A stretch of DNA of 64,000 nucleotides from Lachnospiraceae bacterium KH1T2. Lineage in GTDB: Bacteria; Bacillota; Clostridia; Lachnospirales; Lachnospiraceae. The stretch is from positions 62,001 through 126,000 of the forward strand of contig FOSY01000001.1 in NCBI GenBank assembly GCA_900114405.1, in the 5' to 3' direction. This document shows positions 47,476 to 56,461 of this stretch, one piece after another (positions within the stretch are counted from its first letter, which is position 1; every line of letters begins with the position of its first letter). The notes under the pieces are model-generated. The model saw nothing but the letters and a program-made list of their open reading frames with translations, was not told where the DNA came from and searched no databases. The position numbers and the translations under genes were made by a program.

Positions 47476-48516
47476 ATGACCTACGACGAAATGATACAGA
47501 ATGCGCGAAACAGCATGGGCGGACTTTGTAAAGCATGCCCTGTCTGCAATGGAAAAGCGTGCGGAAACACTATTCCGGGTCCCGGCGCAAAAGGCATCGG
47601 TGATGTGGCGATACGAAACTACGATGCATGGCAAAAGATTCGCATAAACATGAACACTATCGCTGAAAACCGCGATGTTGATCCGTCCTTCGACTTCTTC
47701 GGGACAAAGCTTAAATACCCCATCCTTGCAGGTCCTGTAGGCGCTGTAAAGCTCCATTACGGTGAAAAATATGATGATGTCGCATATAATGACATTCTCG
47801 TAAAGGCTTGCCGTGATTCTGGTATAGCGGCATTTACCGGAGACGGTACAGATCCGAATGTTATGAAAGCAGCCTGCAAAGCAATAAAGGCTAATGCAGG
47901 AATGGGAATCCCAACTGTAAAACCTTGGGATACTGAAACACTTAAGCAGAAATTTGAACTCGTAAAAGACTCTGATTCCATCGCGGTTGCCATGGATATC
48001 GACGCTGCAGGTCTTCCATTCCTTCAGGGACTCACACCACCTGCCGGAAGCAAAACAGTTCTTGAACTTGCAGAGATCATCAAAGCCTCAGGAAAGCCTT
48101 TCATCGTTAAGGGTATCATGACTATCAGAGGTGCGCTTGCAGCACTTGAAGCCGGTGCTTCTGCCATCATAGTTTCAAACCACGGCGGACGTGTTCTCGA
48201 CCAGACTCCTTCCACCGCAGAAGTTCTTGAAGAAATAGTCGACGCTGTAGGCGGTCGCTGCAAAGTCTTTGTAGACGGCGGTATAAGAAGCGGCATTTCT
48301 ATCTTCAAGGCACTCGCCATCGGCGCAGATGCTGTTGTTATTGCCAGACCATACGTAACAAGCGTTTATGGCGGAGGTGAGGAAGGTGTCAAACTTTATA
48401 CAGAGAAGCTCGGAAATGAGTTAAAGGACACCATGCGCATGTGCGGAACCGCTACGCTCGGAGAGATTTCCCGTGAAAATCTTTTCGATCCTTCATCAAG
48501 TTTCTTCACAATGTAA
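47476..48516 (+). CDS. FMN-dependent alpha-hydroxy-acid oxidizing protein
   Basis: 346 residues. FMN barrel of the lactate oxidase/glycolate oxidase type: AGPVGAVKLHY, GTDPNVMKAACKA, IVKGIMTIRGALAALEAGA, the catalytic His and Arg in VSNHGGRVLDQTP, FVDGGIRSG and ALAIGADAVVIARP. The first 30 residues carry a Cys group (CKACPVCNGKACG) not part of classical enzymes, maybe for metal or redox. AGGAGG stands 6 bases before ATG 47476. Stand-alone, with a strong palindrome before it and a bidirectional terminator after. Substrate is unknown. Confidence 0.88.
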   Translation: MTYDEMIQNARNSMGGLCKACPVCNGKACGNTIPGPGAKGIGDVAIRNYDAWQKIRINMNTIAENRDVDPSFDFFGTKLKYPILAGPVGAVKLHYGEKYDDVAYNDILVKACRDSGIAAFTGDGTDPNVMKAACKAIKANAGMGIPTVKPWDTETLKQKFELVKDSDSIAVAMDIDAAGLPFLQGLTPPAGSKTVLELAEIIKASGKPFIVKGIMTIRGALAALEAGASAIIVSNHGGRVLDQTPSTAEVLEEIVDAVGGRCKVFVDGGIRSGISIFKALAIGADAVVIARPYVTSVYGGGEEGVKLYTEKLGNELKDTMRMCGTATLGEISRENLFDPSSSFFTM

Positions 48517-48560
48517 AAAAATGGCAGCTGTAAATCATATTGATCACAGCTGCCATTTCT
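48517..48560. terminator. Bidirectional terminator
   Basis: Stem AAATGGCAGCTGT/ACAGCTGCCATTT around a 14-base loop, flanked by A and T runs, between the oxidase and the convergent 77-residue gene. Confidence 0.9.
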
Positions 48561-48794
48561 TTAATTATTAAGTTCCTTAAGGATACTTACTGTTTCCAGA
48601 TCTTCCTTTGTTACTTTGATATTTCCAATTGATTCATTTCCTTCAGGATCAATGACCTTCATCTCAATGATAGTTCCCTCTTGAAAGCCACTTCCTGCTA
48701 TACTCTGAATAAAACTTACAGCCTTCGGATGCTGAGTCTTAAAAATATTAAACCTCTTTGCAAGCTGCATCATCTTTATAGGATTTACTGCCAT
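48561..48794 (-). CDS. Unknown 77-residue protein
   Basis: Starts MAVNPIKMMQLAKRFNIFK, continues with TQHPKAVSFIQSIAGSG and ends in an acidic strand-rich half (FQEGTIIEMKVIDPEGNES). It resembles small conserved Clostridia proteins with a helical N-terminus, but I recognise no family. ATG 48794 has GAAAGGAAT upstream; the shared terminator is immediately after the stop. Not linked to a neighbour in operon: 121 bases separate it from the large surface gene. Confidence 0.65.
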   Translation of the reverse strand: MAVNPIKMMQLAKRFNIFKTQHPKAVSFIQSIAGSGFQEGTIIEMKVIDPEGNESIGNIKVTKEDLETVSILKELNN

Positions 48795-48915
48795 AATACA
48801 TTCCTTTCATAAAAAAATAACCACTAACAGTATACATCAAAATACCTTTTTATGAAAACAAAAAGATGCATACAGGTTTTACCCTGCATGCACCTTGATA
48901 AATCCGCACAGCTTC

Positions 48916-51900
48916 TCAGTACTTTAACTCTCCAGAGAAACGTTCTCCGCTTATCGTTATGATTCCTGCGTTTGCGCTGTACTCAGATTTTTTAAGTTTT
49001 AACTTCTTTCCGTTGACTACAGCCTTTACTGACTTAACCGCACCTGACTTACTAAGCCTGATCTCAGCGTTTTCACCTGTAAGAGCAAGCTTATCTACCT
49101 TGAATGTAAGTGCTGTCTTCTTAACCTGCTTTAAAAGCTTTCTCTGAGCCTTAGAAGCGCCTTTTATGCCTTTGATATAGAATGTGGCTTCACCGGCCTT
49201 TTGATTATTTTTATATCTGAGCTTGAGCTTATCGCCCTTATACTCTGCTCCATCAACAGTTACCGTAATATCCTCTGCGCCAAATACTGTCTTCTTGCCA
49301 TTAAATGAAACTGTTTCCTTATATGTGACTGAAACATCATCTGAAAGCTTCTTCGTCACAGTAGATACAATCTCATTAGCAGAAACCGCATCATTTTCTG
49401 ATACAGCTTTATTTCCTGAAGCAGTGTCATTTCCTGAAACTGCACCGTTTCCTGAGGCAGTACCATTTCCTGAAACCGCGCTGTTTCCTGAAGTTGCAGA
49501 AGGTTCTGCATTATTGCCTGAAATTGAAGGTTCTGTAGTGTTTTCAGAAGGAGTTGGCTCTTCCGGGCTCACTTCTTCAAATCCTACAATGCCATTCAGA
49601 GCTTCCCATTCCCTAAGCTCTGAACCATCACCATTATAGTAAACGCTGTGTCCAGCAGAATTTCCATCCTCATCTGTTCCAAGTTCCTCTTTGACTTCAT
49701 TAAGGATGCGTGAAATTCCAAGTCGATTTGCATTAAGTTCATCCGCAAATTCTGAACCAGCCATAAACTCAGCACTTCTCGCAAAGTTATTGCTTACCGC
49801 ACTCTTAGTCACATCTGTACCTATCGGACGCGCTTCGATCTCAGTACCCTGATTGAGTATTTCAGCATCGCTATTGTAATAGTTGCCTCTTTCTTCAGAA
49901 ATACCGGCAGCTCTTCCCGAAATGATTCCAAGGTCAAAAGTTGTCTTTGAAGAAGAAACATTTCCTGAAGCATAGCTGTTTACGATGACGCCGCCGTCAA
50001 GTCCGACTATACCGCCAGCAGTTGCCTTATTATTATTACCTGATCCAACTGAAACATCACCAAGTGAATAGCAGTTCACAGTTGTTACACGGTTCTGCAT
50101 TCCCATGATTCCACCGGCATAAACCGTTGACTTATTAGCGAATGCCTTAAGCTCGACATCTGACCATGTATTGAGCATGCTTCCCCTGAGCAGATAACCT
50201 GCCACAGAGCCAACCTGGTCATAGCTATCCTGTGTATTAACTTCGATATTACCAGTTACAGAGCAGTTATCGATAAAAATTCCATCTTCACCAGCCCCGA
50301 TAAGTCCGCCGGCTCTTGTAGCCATTTCTATCTCAGCGTTAATATCCACATCTCTCAATTTAATATTTTTAAGAGTTACTCTGTTTACAGAAGCGCTTTG
50401 AAGTTTATTAGAATTAAAATCACCCTCTGTAACACCGAAAAGACCTACAGAGAATCCATTGTAAGGCTCGGCTTCTGTACCCATTTTAAGATTTTTTATA
50501 ACGTGATTTCCACCATCGAAGCTTCCTCTAAATGGATATATCGCAACAATGCTCGGACTTCCATTCACTCTCACCTGAAGTGATCTGCCGATTGGAAGCC
50601 ATTCCTTGTCGCTAAGTGTGATATCTGCTGTCTGACGGAACCACACACCTTTCCAGTTTACATCTTCATTAATTGACTCTGCAAGGTAGCGAAGCTGCTC
50701 TTCATTAGATATAAGATAAGGCTTCTCTTCTGTTCCCTCACCGCCTGCAAATTTTGAAGTATCAGCAGCTTCATAATCTGTGAAATCGCCGTAAACAGCC
50801 TTTTCCTTCGCTTTCTTAAAAGCTTCGTCAAACTTCTCACCCGAGTCATTTCCGGACAAAACTTCCGTTGATTCAATCTCATTATTTTTAACAACGATCT
50901 TTACAACAGTGCTCTTGTCTTCGCTTCTGCCGTACCATGTACCATTGTTTGCAGAAACAGTTTCTTCCTTTACGTTCTCAACTTCAGGCTTCACATATTT
51001 CACTGTGCCATATGCTGTATCAAAGACAACTCTCTTTGATGCTTCATCATACTTCCATCTCCTAAGTGCAGAAGCTGAAAGTCCAAACTCTGTAATATCA
51101 ACCGGAAATTCCTCAAAGAGCTCATTCATGCTTACTGCAATGCTCTTATAAGAATCAGCATCGTAACTTTTGATATCCTTTGTAAGTCCGCCTACATATG
51201 CAGTACCATCTTCATCACTAACATCAGGTGCAACAACAGTACCTACTGACTCTGGCGGATTAACACTCTTACCGTCGATCACCATTGACGCATTTTTATC
51301 GAACCAGCTGTCATAAGTCTTACCTATTCCTGTGATCCAGCCTGAAAGCATTCCTGCATATATTGAATACTCTGCTGTTTCAAGGTCAGCATCAGTATAA
51401 CAATTTACTTCAGAGCCCGCCTGTACACCTGCGATACCGCTTACTACAGCCATTCCCTCAAGACCATTTTCACGACTTCCGCTTCCATAGATCTTACCTG
51501 TTGAGTAAAGATTCGCATTAAGTCCTCTGTTATTAAGACCTACTATAGAACCTACTTCTGCAAGAGCTTCATCCTTTACAATACATGAAATATCCATGTC
51601 TGATGAAGAATTGATTATCGCACCCTTAAACTGGTAAGCTGCTATACCTGCTGCAAATGAATTTGATTTTGTTGAATATACAGAAATCTTACCGGAAGTT
51701 TTAACATTATCTATAACAGCTCCGCTATTATCATCCTCTGCATCACTATCCATAAATCCGGCGATACCGCCTACAAAAGCGGAAGATTCAGCAGTCACAT
51801 TGAAATATATATCAGATACATTAAGGTCATGCACTCTTGAATTTTCTCCAAGTCCGCCGAAAAGTCCAAGATAGCGAGTGTCTCTTGTAAGCGCAGAAGC

Positions 51901-53730
51901 CTTCTCCTCTGTACCAACTTTTAATCCGCTTATAACAAAGCCATCTCCATCAAAGTCACCATTAAATGCGTAATCACTTCTGCCGATAGGTGTCCACTCT
52001 TCGCCGGAAGCGTCAACATCTCCTCCAAGCTTTACATACTCACCTGTGTAATCCTGAGTATCACTGAGTGAAAGTGCAAAATTTCTAAGCTACTCTGCTG
52101 TCTTAATAACATAAGGATCTTCCTTCGTACCTGCTCCGCTCTCAAAAATATCAGCCGAAGTAACATCTTTTTCCCAATCCTTATCATCAAGAATGACGCC
52201 GTCTTCTGCTGCTGTCCAGCTCTTAAAGGTAATATCTGAAAGTCCAAGCTTATCAATATATGAACTCATCGTTTTGACATTTCCATTAAGTTCTGCAGCA
52301 AACTCAGCCGACTGCATATCAGCCTTCTTTTTTGAAGCAGCCTCTGCAATATTATCAAATGTAGTTCCAAAAGCTTTTGCTTCCTGAGTTTCTCCTTCAC
52401 CAGTTGCCGAAGTACACTCAACCTTTGCATCAGAAGCATAATAAAGCTGCTTTCTCGATGTATCTCCCTTAGATGCCATCATCCAGCCAACGATCTCACC
52501 TATGTAAGTTTCTTCAACTCCTGCATTTACTATAGCAATGTCGCTTAATGAATAAACATTCCACAGATATCCGCTGAACATTCCGGCAATTCCGCCAATA
52601 TAATTATTTCCATTTGAGTTATTAGGTGTTTTTACGTTTATTTCACCCTTTGAAGCAGCATTTGCAATGATCGCATTATTTCCTGCTACGCCTGTAACTC
52701 CACCAGCATAAACCATTGGCTTTTCTACCGGGCACTCTGCTGTGATCTTCACATCACTATATACATTTGTTAGCACACCATCCTTATTAACACGTCCAAC
52801 GATCGCACCTGTATGAAGCTGTGCTTTAACCTGCTCATTTGTCTTGATCTCGCCTGAAACAGCTACATTATCGATCTTACCGCCGCCGCTTACGATATCT
52901 CCGGCTACTGCTCCGGCTCTAAGCACATCAGCGTCATTTGAAACTTCAATATCTACATTCTTAAGATCGACATTTTTTACGACCGCAGAATTATTCAATG
53001 ATGAAAAAAGTCCTACATTTGCCTCTGCAGAGTAGTTTTCTGAAATTCTGAGATTTGTAATGGCATGATCCTTACCATCAAATGTTCCATCGAAAAGTGA
53101 ATCAGTATTATCTGATGCCTTTGCTTCAGCACCTATAGGATTCCATGAATCTATGTCTCCCAGATCCACATCTGCATCAAGTTCTACATATTGTCCTTTA
53201 TAAGTATTTCCTTCATCGACTGATACAGCAAAGTTTTTCAGCTGCTCAGCTGTTTTGATGATATACGGATCTTCCTTTGTTCCGCTGCCGCCGTCGAATA
53301 CTCCATGATCTTCCGCCTGCTCAAGCGCGTCTTCCACTGCCTGCTTTATACCCTCAGAGCTGCGTGTCGCACCTGATATACTCTCGACATCCGTAGAATC
53401 TGCCTTAACTATACTTTCGAACAACTCAACTGCTTTATTCCAAAAGTACTCAGTTTCTGTGTTGCTCACATTTTCAATCGAAGATATCTTTCCATCTTCA
53501 ATAGTGACTTTAAGCTTTATCTCGCCATTTCTACCTTTACCGACGCCATAATATTCACCATCCTGATATATGACTTTCTTGGCATTTGAACTCGCAGATC
53601 CATCTTCAACACTTTCTGCAGTATCAATATTTTCAGTTGCATATACTGCTGTTCCTGAAAATACTGTTCCACACACCATTGCTGCAGAAAGCGAAAGAGC
53701 CAATGCCGAATTGACTACTCTTCTTTTCAT
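48916..53730 (-). pseudogene. Secreted FMN-binding, GLUG-repeat surface protein interrupted by one in-frame TAG
   Basis: One 1604-codon frame, broken only at codon 547 (52090-52092), where TAG stands for the CAG (Gln) expected from the repeat: TKEDPYVIKTAE-stop-LRNFALS versus TKEDPYIIKTAEQLKNFAVS. Signal peptide ending near AVYA (residue 31); FMN_bind domain (about 52-140) with the FMN-attachment motif SGAT at 119-122; three T/EDP-starting repeat domains, each with an FDG...F pair and many GLUG-like GGIAG turns; a second FMN_bind-like segment without SGAT (about 925-1000); a seven-fold hexapeptide SGN-type linker; and a beta-rich C-terminal domain with no LPXTG or membrane anchor. Such proteins may handle electron transfer or iron/flavin at the surface. 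Preceded by a Fur-like box. Could also be a phase-off allele or a sequencing error. Confidence 0.8.
49366..49491 (-). repeat. Seven 18-bp units encoding a SGNxAV hexapeptide array
   Basis: 126 bases = seven in-frame units of 18 bp, encoding SGNSAV, SGNGTA, SGNGAV, SGNDTA, SGNKAV, SENDAV, SANEIV. It makes a flexible linker between the repeat domains and the C-terminal domain of the surface protein. In-frame unit gain or loss would change linker length but not the frame. Confidence 0.85.
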
Positions 53731-53807
53731 ATCGCTCCTCTTTTCTGATTAATTAAATACACCGTGTTTTCAGACGTATGTTTTTATTATCGTACAAAGG
53801 AGTGTTG

Positions 53808-53861
53808 GTTAGCAATAGCTAACTGATTAACTATTATCAATAATATTGATAATGATTTTCA
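53808..53861 (-). promoter_or_regulatory. Operator region with Fur-like box upstream of the surface flavoprotein gene
   Basis: Three elements in 54 bases, 78-131 bases before the start codon: inverted repeat GTTAGC-AATA-GCTAAC at 53808-53823; a perfect palindrome with 10-bp arms ATTATCAATA at 53833-53853; and TGATAATGATTTTCA at 53847-53861, one mismatch from the 7-1-7 Fur consensus TGATAATNATTATCA. GATAAT nearer the gene at about 53786-53791 could be a -10. Iron-responsive control is inferred from the box. Confidence 0.6.
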
Positions 53862-53968
53862 TTTTAAGAACTTACCGCATAGCTTTCTCCATACCGCGCG
53901 TCGCATCCTATTCACGCAGTACGTTTTTTAACTTAATTGGAATTCCAACAGAATTTCCTCTAAGTCAA

Positions 53969-54003
53969 AAAAGTGCTAATGAAATCATCTTCCATTAGCA
54001 CTT
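53969..54003 (-). terminator. Rho-independent terminator
   Basis: Minus strand: AAGTGCTAATG/CATTAGCACTT stem, 11-base loop, then six T. It lies 7 bases past the 105-residue gene. Confidence 0.9.
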
Positions 54004-54010
54004 TCGTAAA

Positions 54011-54328
54011 TTATTCTGTTTCCATTTCCATCGAAAAAACTCCGGTTTCAATTGAATGCTTTATTGCTTCTGCTGCGATCAAGTACCTCTTAGCCGCTTC
54101 TCGAATAGAAGGCTCTGTAGATTTTCTGCAGGTTTCAAACTGCTTTCTGAAGTAAAATGCAGCCTTTTCAACATCATTGTCTCTGACTGTAACGCCGCCG
54201 CTATGCCATGTTCCCGTTGCCGAATCATAGTAACCTTCTTCACTCAACTCAACCTTTACAAGATGATCAAGTCCTGAAGACTGTGCCAACTGCTTTATAA
54301 TATTATTGCGATCTGCTCCACTAATCAT
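54011..54328 (-). CDS. Unknown 105-residue protein
   Basis: Not recognised. MISGADRNNIIKQLAQSSGL at the start looks helical, followed by a strand-rich segment with SATGTWHSGGVTVRDND and a helical end (IREAAKRYLIAAEAIKHSIE). No membrane or signal features. It has its own terminator and lies between a surface gene and a tRNA. Possible operator palindrome at 54421-54437. Confidence 0.55.
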   Translation of the reverse strand: MISGADRNNIIKQLAQSSGLDHLVKVELSEEGYYDSATGTWHSGGVTVRDNDVEKAAFYFRKQFETCRKSTEPSIREAAKRYLIAAEAIKHSIETGVFSMEMETE

Positions 54329-54580
54329 TTTTCCATCCTCTAACTACTGTATTACAATTATGAATGTGCCAAAACATTACAAATAATCAAACTTGGATAG
54401 TATACTACATTTTCGTCTTAATGTATACTGTATACATAAATTTAATATAATTTTTTTCTTACTCAAATTTGTAATTTGCAGACAGATCATCCAATCAGCT
54501 TATTCTGACGTCAATACTCGCTTGTGACGCATACAATGCATTTTGGAAATTATAAGAATTCCAACACAATTTCATATAAG

Positions 54581-54607
54581 AAAAAAGCTTCTGCACAATG
54601 CAGAAGC
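54581..54607 (-). terminator. Terminator after tRNA-Pro (second hairpin)
   Basis: Stem GCTTCTGCA/TGCAGAAGC with a 3-base loop and six T on the minus strand. Confidence 0.85.
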
Positions 54608-54628
54608 AAACTATGTCAATATACACTT

Positions 54629-54655
54629 AAAGCCGTTCAAAAAATGAACGGCTTT
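54629..54655 (-). terminator. Hairpin immediately after tRNA-Pro
   Basis: Stem AAAGCCGTTCA/TGAACGGCTTT with a 5-T loop, beginning 7 bases after the tRNA 3' end. No T-tract follows, so it may be a processing or attenuating hairpin rather than a complete terminator; the T-tracted hairpin follows at 54581. Confidence 0.6.
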
Positions 54656-54661
54656 GTAAAA

Positions 54662-54736
54662 TCGGAGTGACGTGATTCGAACACGCGGCCTCTACCTCCC
54701 TAAGATAGCGCTCTAGCCAAACTGAGCCACACCCCG
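54662..54736 (-). tRNA. tRNA-Pro(AGG)
   Basis: 75-base cloverleaf on the minus strand: acceptor CGGGGTG/CACTCCG (one G-T pair), discriminator A, D-arm GCTCAGTTTGGCTAGAGC, anticodon stem CTATC/GGTAG with loop TTAGGGA, T-arm GCGTG-TTCGAAT-CACGT. Anticodon at 34-36 is AGG, reading CCU and (if A34 is edited to inosine) more. C1-G72 with A73 fits proline identity. No CCA is encoded. A-starting proline anticodons are less usual than TGG or GGG in bacteria. Confidence 0.9.
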
Positions 54737-54742
54737 TTAGTC

Positions 54743-54776
54743 AAAATTTTAGGTCGGCTCAACCGAGCCGACCTTA
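54743..54776 (-). terminator. Terminator after cheC
   Basis: AGGTCGGCTC/GAGCCGACCT, perfect 10-bp stem, 4-base loop, 39 bases past the cheC stop; the T run is short on the minus strand. Confidence 0.65.
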
Positions 54777-54812
54777 ATATAATAATAATTTTTGTATAAA
54801 AAGTCAAGCAAT

Positions 54813-55424
54813 TTAATCATCTTCCTGTGCAGCTATAAATTTCTTGATCATATCAATAGCAAAATGCATAGGATACAACTGTACCATAGTTGAATCTATG
54901 AGCTCACCAACTGTCATTCTAAATGCAACTTTTACAAAGAAATCTTCAGAAGTTTCAAACATCTTCTCAAATATTTTTACACTTTCTACATCGATCGTAT
55001 CAACTTCCGGTGTACTGATATCTGTAGGAATCGTAAGAAGCTCAGAAAGTGAAGTGGCAGCTCTTCCCATCATCTGGTTCATCGCCTCTGCAGCAGCTGA
55101 AAGATGAATCTCTGTAAGCTCTCCATCCATTACCGTACCGTTTCCACCCATCATAAGGTCAGTCATTATCTTTACATCATCTTCTTTTAAGATAAGTACA
55201 TTATTTCCTGACAAACCTTTTATGTAATGAATCTGCACAAAAATACATGTGTTTGAGTAGTCATCCAAAACATGGCTTCTTTGCACGATAGACAAGCTTG
55301 GTGTAGTAATATCAACCTTATGATTTAACATTGCTGAGAGAGATGTGGCAGAATTACCCATGCTAATATTAGCAACTTCACCCAAAATATCCACCTGTTC
55401 AGATGTGAGTTCATTATATATCAT
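54813..55424 (-). CDS. CheC-like chemoreceptor phosphatase / CheY-P phosphatase
   Basis: 203 residues from ATG 55424 (MIYNELTSEQVDILGEVANIS), with AGGGGG upstream; the longer frame adds a Cys-rich leader. Two CheC-type active-site helices with Glu and Asn spaced as E...N: LGEVANISMGNSATSLS and AAAEAMNQMMGRAATSLSE. Acts on CheY-phosphate, restoring steady state in chemotaxis. Like CheC it lacks the SpoA domain of FliY. No other chemotaxis gene is in the window. Divergent from the Mrp gene, 155 bases apart. Confidence 0.82.
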   Translation of the reverse strand: MIYNELTSEQVDILGEVANISMGNSATSLSAMLNHKVDITTPSLSIVQRSHVLDDYSNTCIFVQIHYIKGLSGNNVLILKEDDVKIMTDLMMGGNGTVMDGELTEIHLSAAAEAMNQMMGRAATSLSELLTIPTDISTPEVDTIDVESVKIFEKMFETSEDFFVKVAFRMTVGELIDSTMVQLYPMHFAIDMIKKFIAAQEDD

Positions 55425-55517
55425 ATTTACGCCCCCTGTATATGCGGTGCCACAGCAACCCTTCACCCTTTTTCACCGCTTAATATCAATCTAATAATAT
55501 CATAAATTTGACCTATG

Positions 55518-55526
55518 TGGTATACT
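55518..55526 (+). promoter_or_regulatory. Extended -10 promoter of the Mrp gene
   Basis: TGGTATACT, 53 bases before ATG 55579; no matching -35 at the standard spacing. Confidence 0.4.
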
Positions 55527-55578
55527 AAAAAGGTGCTATTATCGCACATAATTCAAGACATGAAACGGAGAAATTTTT

Positions 55579-56418
55579 ATGAGCGAAACATGTAGTCATA
55601 ACTGTTCTGGATGTGAGCAGACATGCGCACAGCGTGATCCAAAAAGTATGATTAAACCTCAAAACAAAAAAAGTAATGTAAAGAAGGTAATCGGTATTGT
55701 TTCAGGAAAAGGCGGCGTCGGCAAGTCATTAGTTACTGCCCTTAGTGCAATCGCTTCTAACCGCATGGGTTATACAACAGCCATCCTCGATGCAGATATC
55801 ACAGGTCCTTCTATTCCTCATATGTTTGGTCAGACAGAAAAAGCCTGGGGTACTGAAGACGGAATGCTCCCTGTTGAAACTGAGACAGGTATCAAGACAA
55901 TGTCTATCAACCTTATCCTCGACAACGAGTCTGATCCTGTTGCATGGAGAGGACCTATCCTCGGTTCTGTAGTCGAGCAGTTTTGGCAGGAAGTCGTTTG
56001 GGGCGATGTTGACTTTATGTTCGTTGACATGCCTCCGGGAACTGGTGACGTAATGCTCACTACATTCCAGTCACTTCCTGTAGACGGTATCATAGTTGTT
56101 ACAAGCCCTCAGGATCTTGTTTCCATGATCGTCGGCAAGGCTGTAAAGATGGCAGAGTCCATGAATATCCCTGTACTCGGTGTCATTGAGAACATGAGCT
56201 ATCTTGAGTGCCCTGACTGCGGTAAGAAGATCGAACTCTTCGGTAAGAGTCACCTTCAGGAAACAGTTGATAAATACGGTCTTAAGATTCTTGGTCAGAT
56301 TCCTATCGTACCTGCTATTGCAGAAATGGCTGACAACGGAACGATCGAACAGTTTGATAAGGACTACCTCGACGGCATAATGACAGTTCTTAAAGAAGTT
56401 TCATCTGAAAAAGCATGA
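55579..56418 (+). CDS. apbC: Mrp/NBP35-type P-loop ATPase (Fe-S carrier)
   Basis: 279 residues. N-terminal Cys cluster CSHNCSGCEQTC (about residues 5-16), then the deviant Walker A GIVSGKGGVGKSLVTAL, DADITGPSIPHMFG, FVDMPPGTGDVMLT, and the C-terminal CPDCGKK that carries the bridging Cys pair CxxC. Mrp proteins assemble or ferry 4Fe-4S clusters to apo-proteins, of which the window has several candidates. A strong bidirectional terminator follows. Confidence 0.93.
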   Translation: MSETCSHNCSGCEQTCAQRDPKSMIKPQNKKSNVKKVIGIVSGKGGVGKSLVTALSAIASNRMGYTTAILDADITGPSIPHMFGQTEKAWGTEDGMLPVETETGIKTMSINLILDNESDPVAWRGPILGSVVEQFWQEVVWGDVDFMFVDMPPGTGDVMLTTFQSLPVDGIIVVTSPQDLVSMIVGKAVKMAESMNIPVLGVIENMSYLECPDCGKKIELFGKSHLQETVDKYGLKILGQIPIVPAIAEMADNGTIEQFDKDYLDGIMTVLKEVSSEKA

Positions 56419-56424
56419 ATTAAT

Positions 56425-56460
56425 AAAACCGGACATCTATGGCTCAGATGTCCGGTTTTT
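56425..56460. terminator. Bidirectional terminator
   Basis: AAAACCGGACATCT/AGATGTCCGGTTTT, 14-bp stem, between convergent apbC and the RNase HI gene, whose stop is just past it. Confidence 0.9.
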
Positions 56461-56461
56461 A

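Larger units (their letters stand above)
54329..54661. other. Gene-free stretch with palindrome, repeat fragment and tRNA terminators
   Basis: Contains a fragment of the dispersed repeat (54347-54372, matching ATTATGAATGTG and CAAAACA), a perfect 17-bp palindrome ATGTATAC-T-GTATACAT at 54421-54437 (about 93 bases upstream of the 105-residue gene, possible operator), a segment GAATTCCAACA-N6 near 54556 that recurs at 53940 next to another terminator, and two tRNA terminator hairpins. No coding frame is convincing. Confidence 0.6.

Noticed and set aside
48916-51834. Separate 972-residue gene starting at Met 51834
   Set aside because: That Met is just the first one after the TAG; the frame, domain repeat and lack of a ribosome site show it is the continuation of the gene starting at 53730.
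52090-52092. Pyrrolysine-type recoding of the TAG
   Set aside because: Expected residue is Gln by repeat comparison, and no pyl genes or PYLIS-like stem are visible in the window; left as a remote option.
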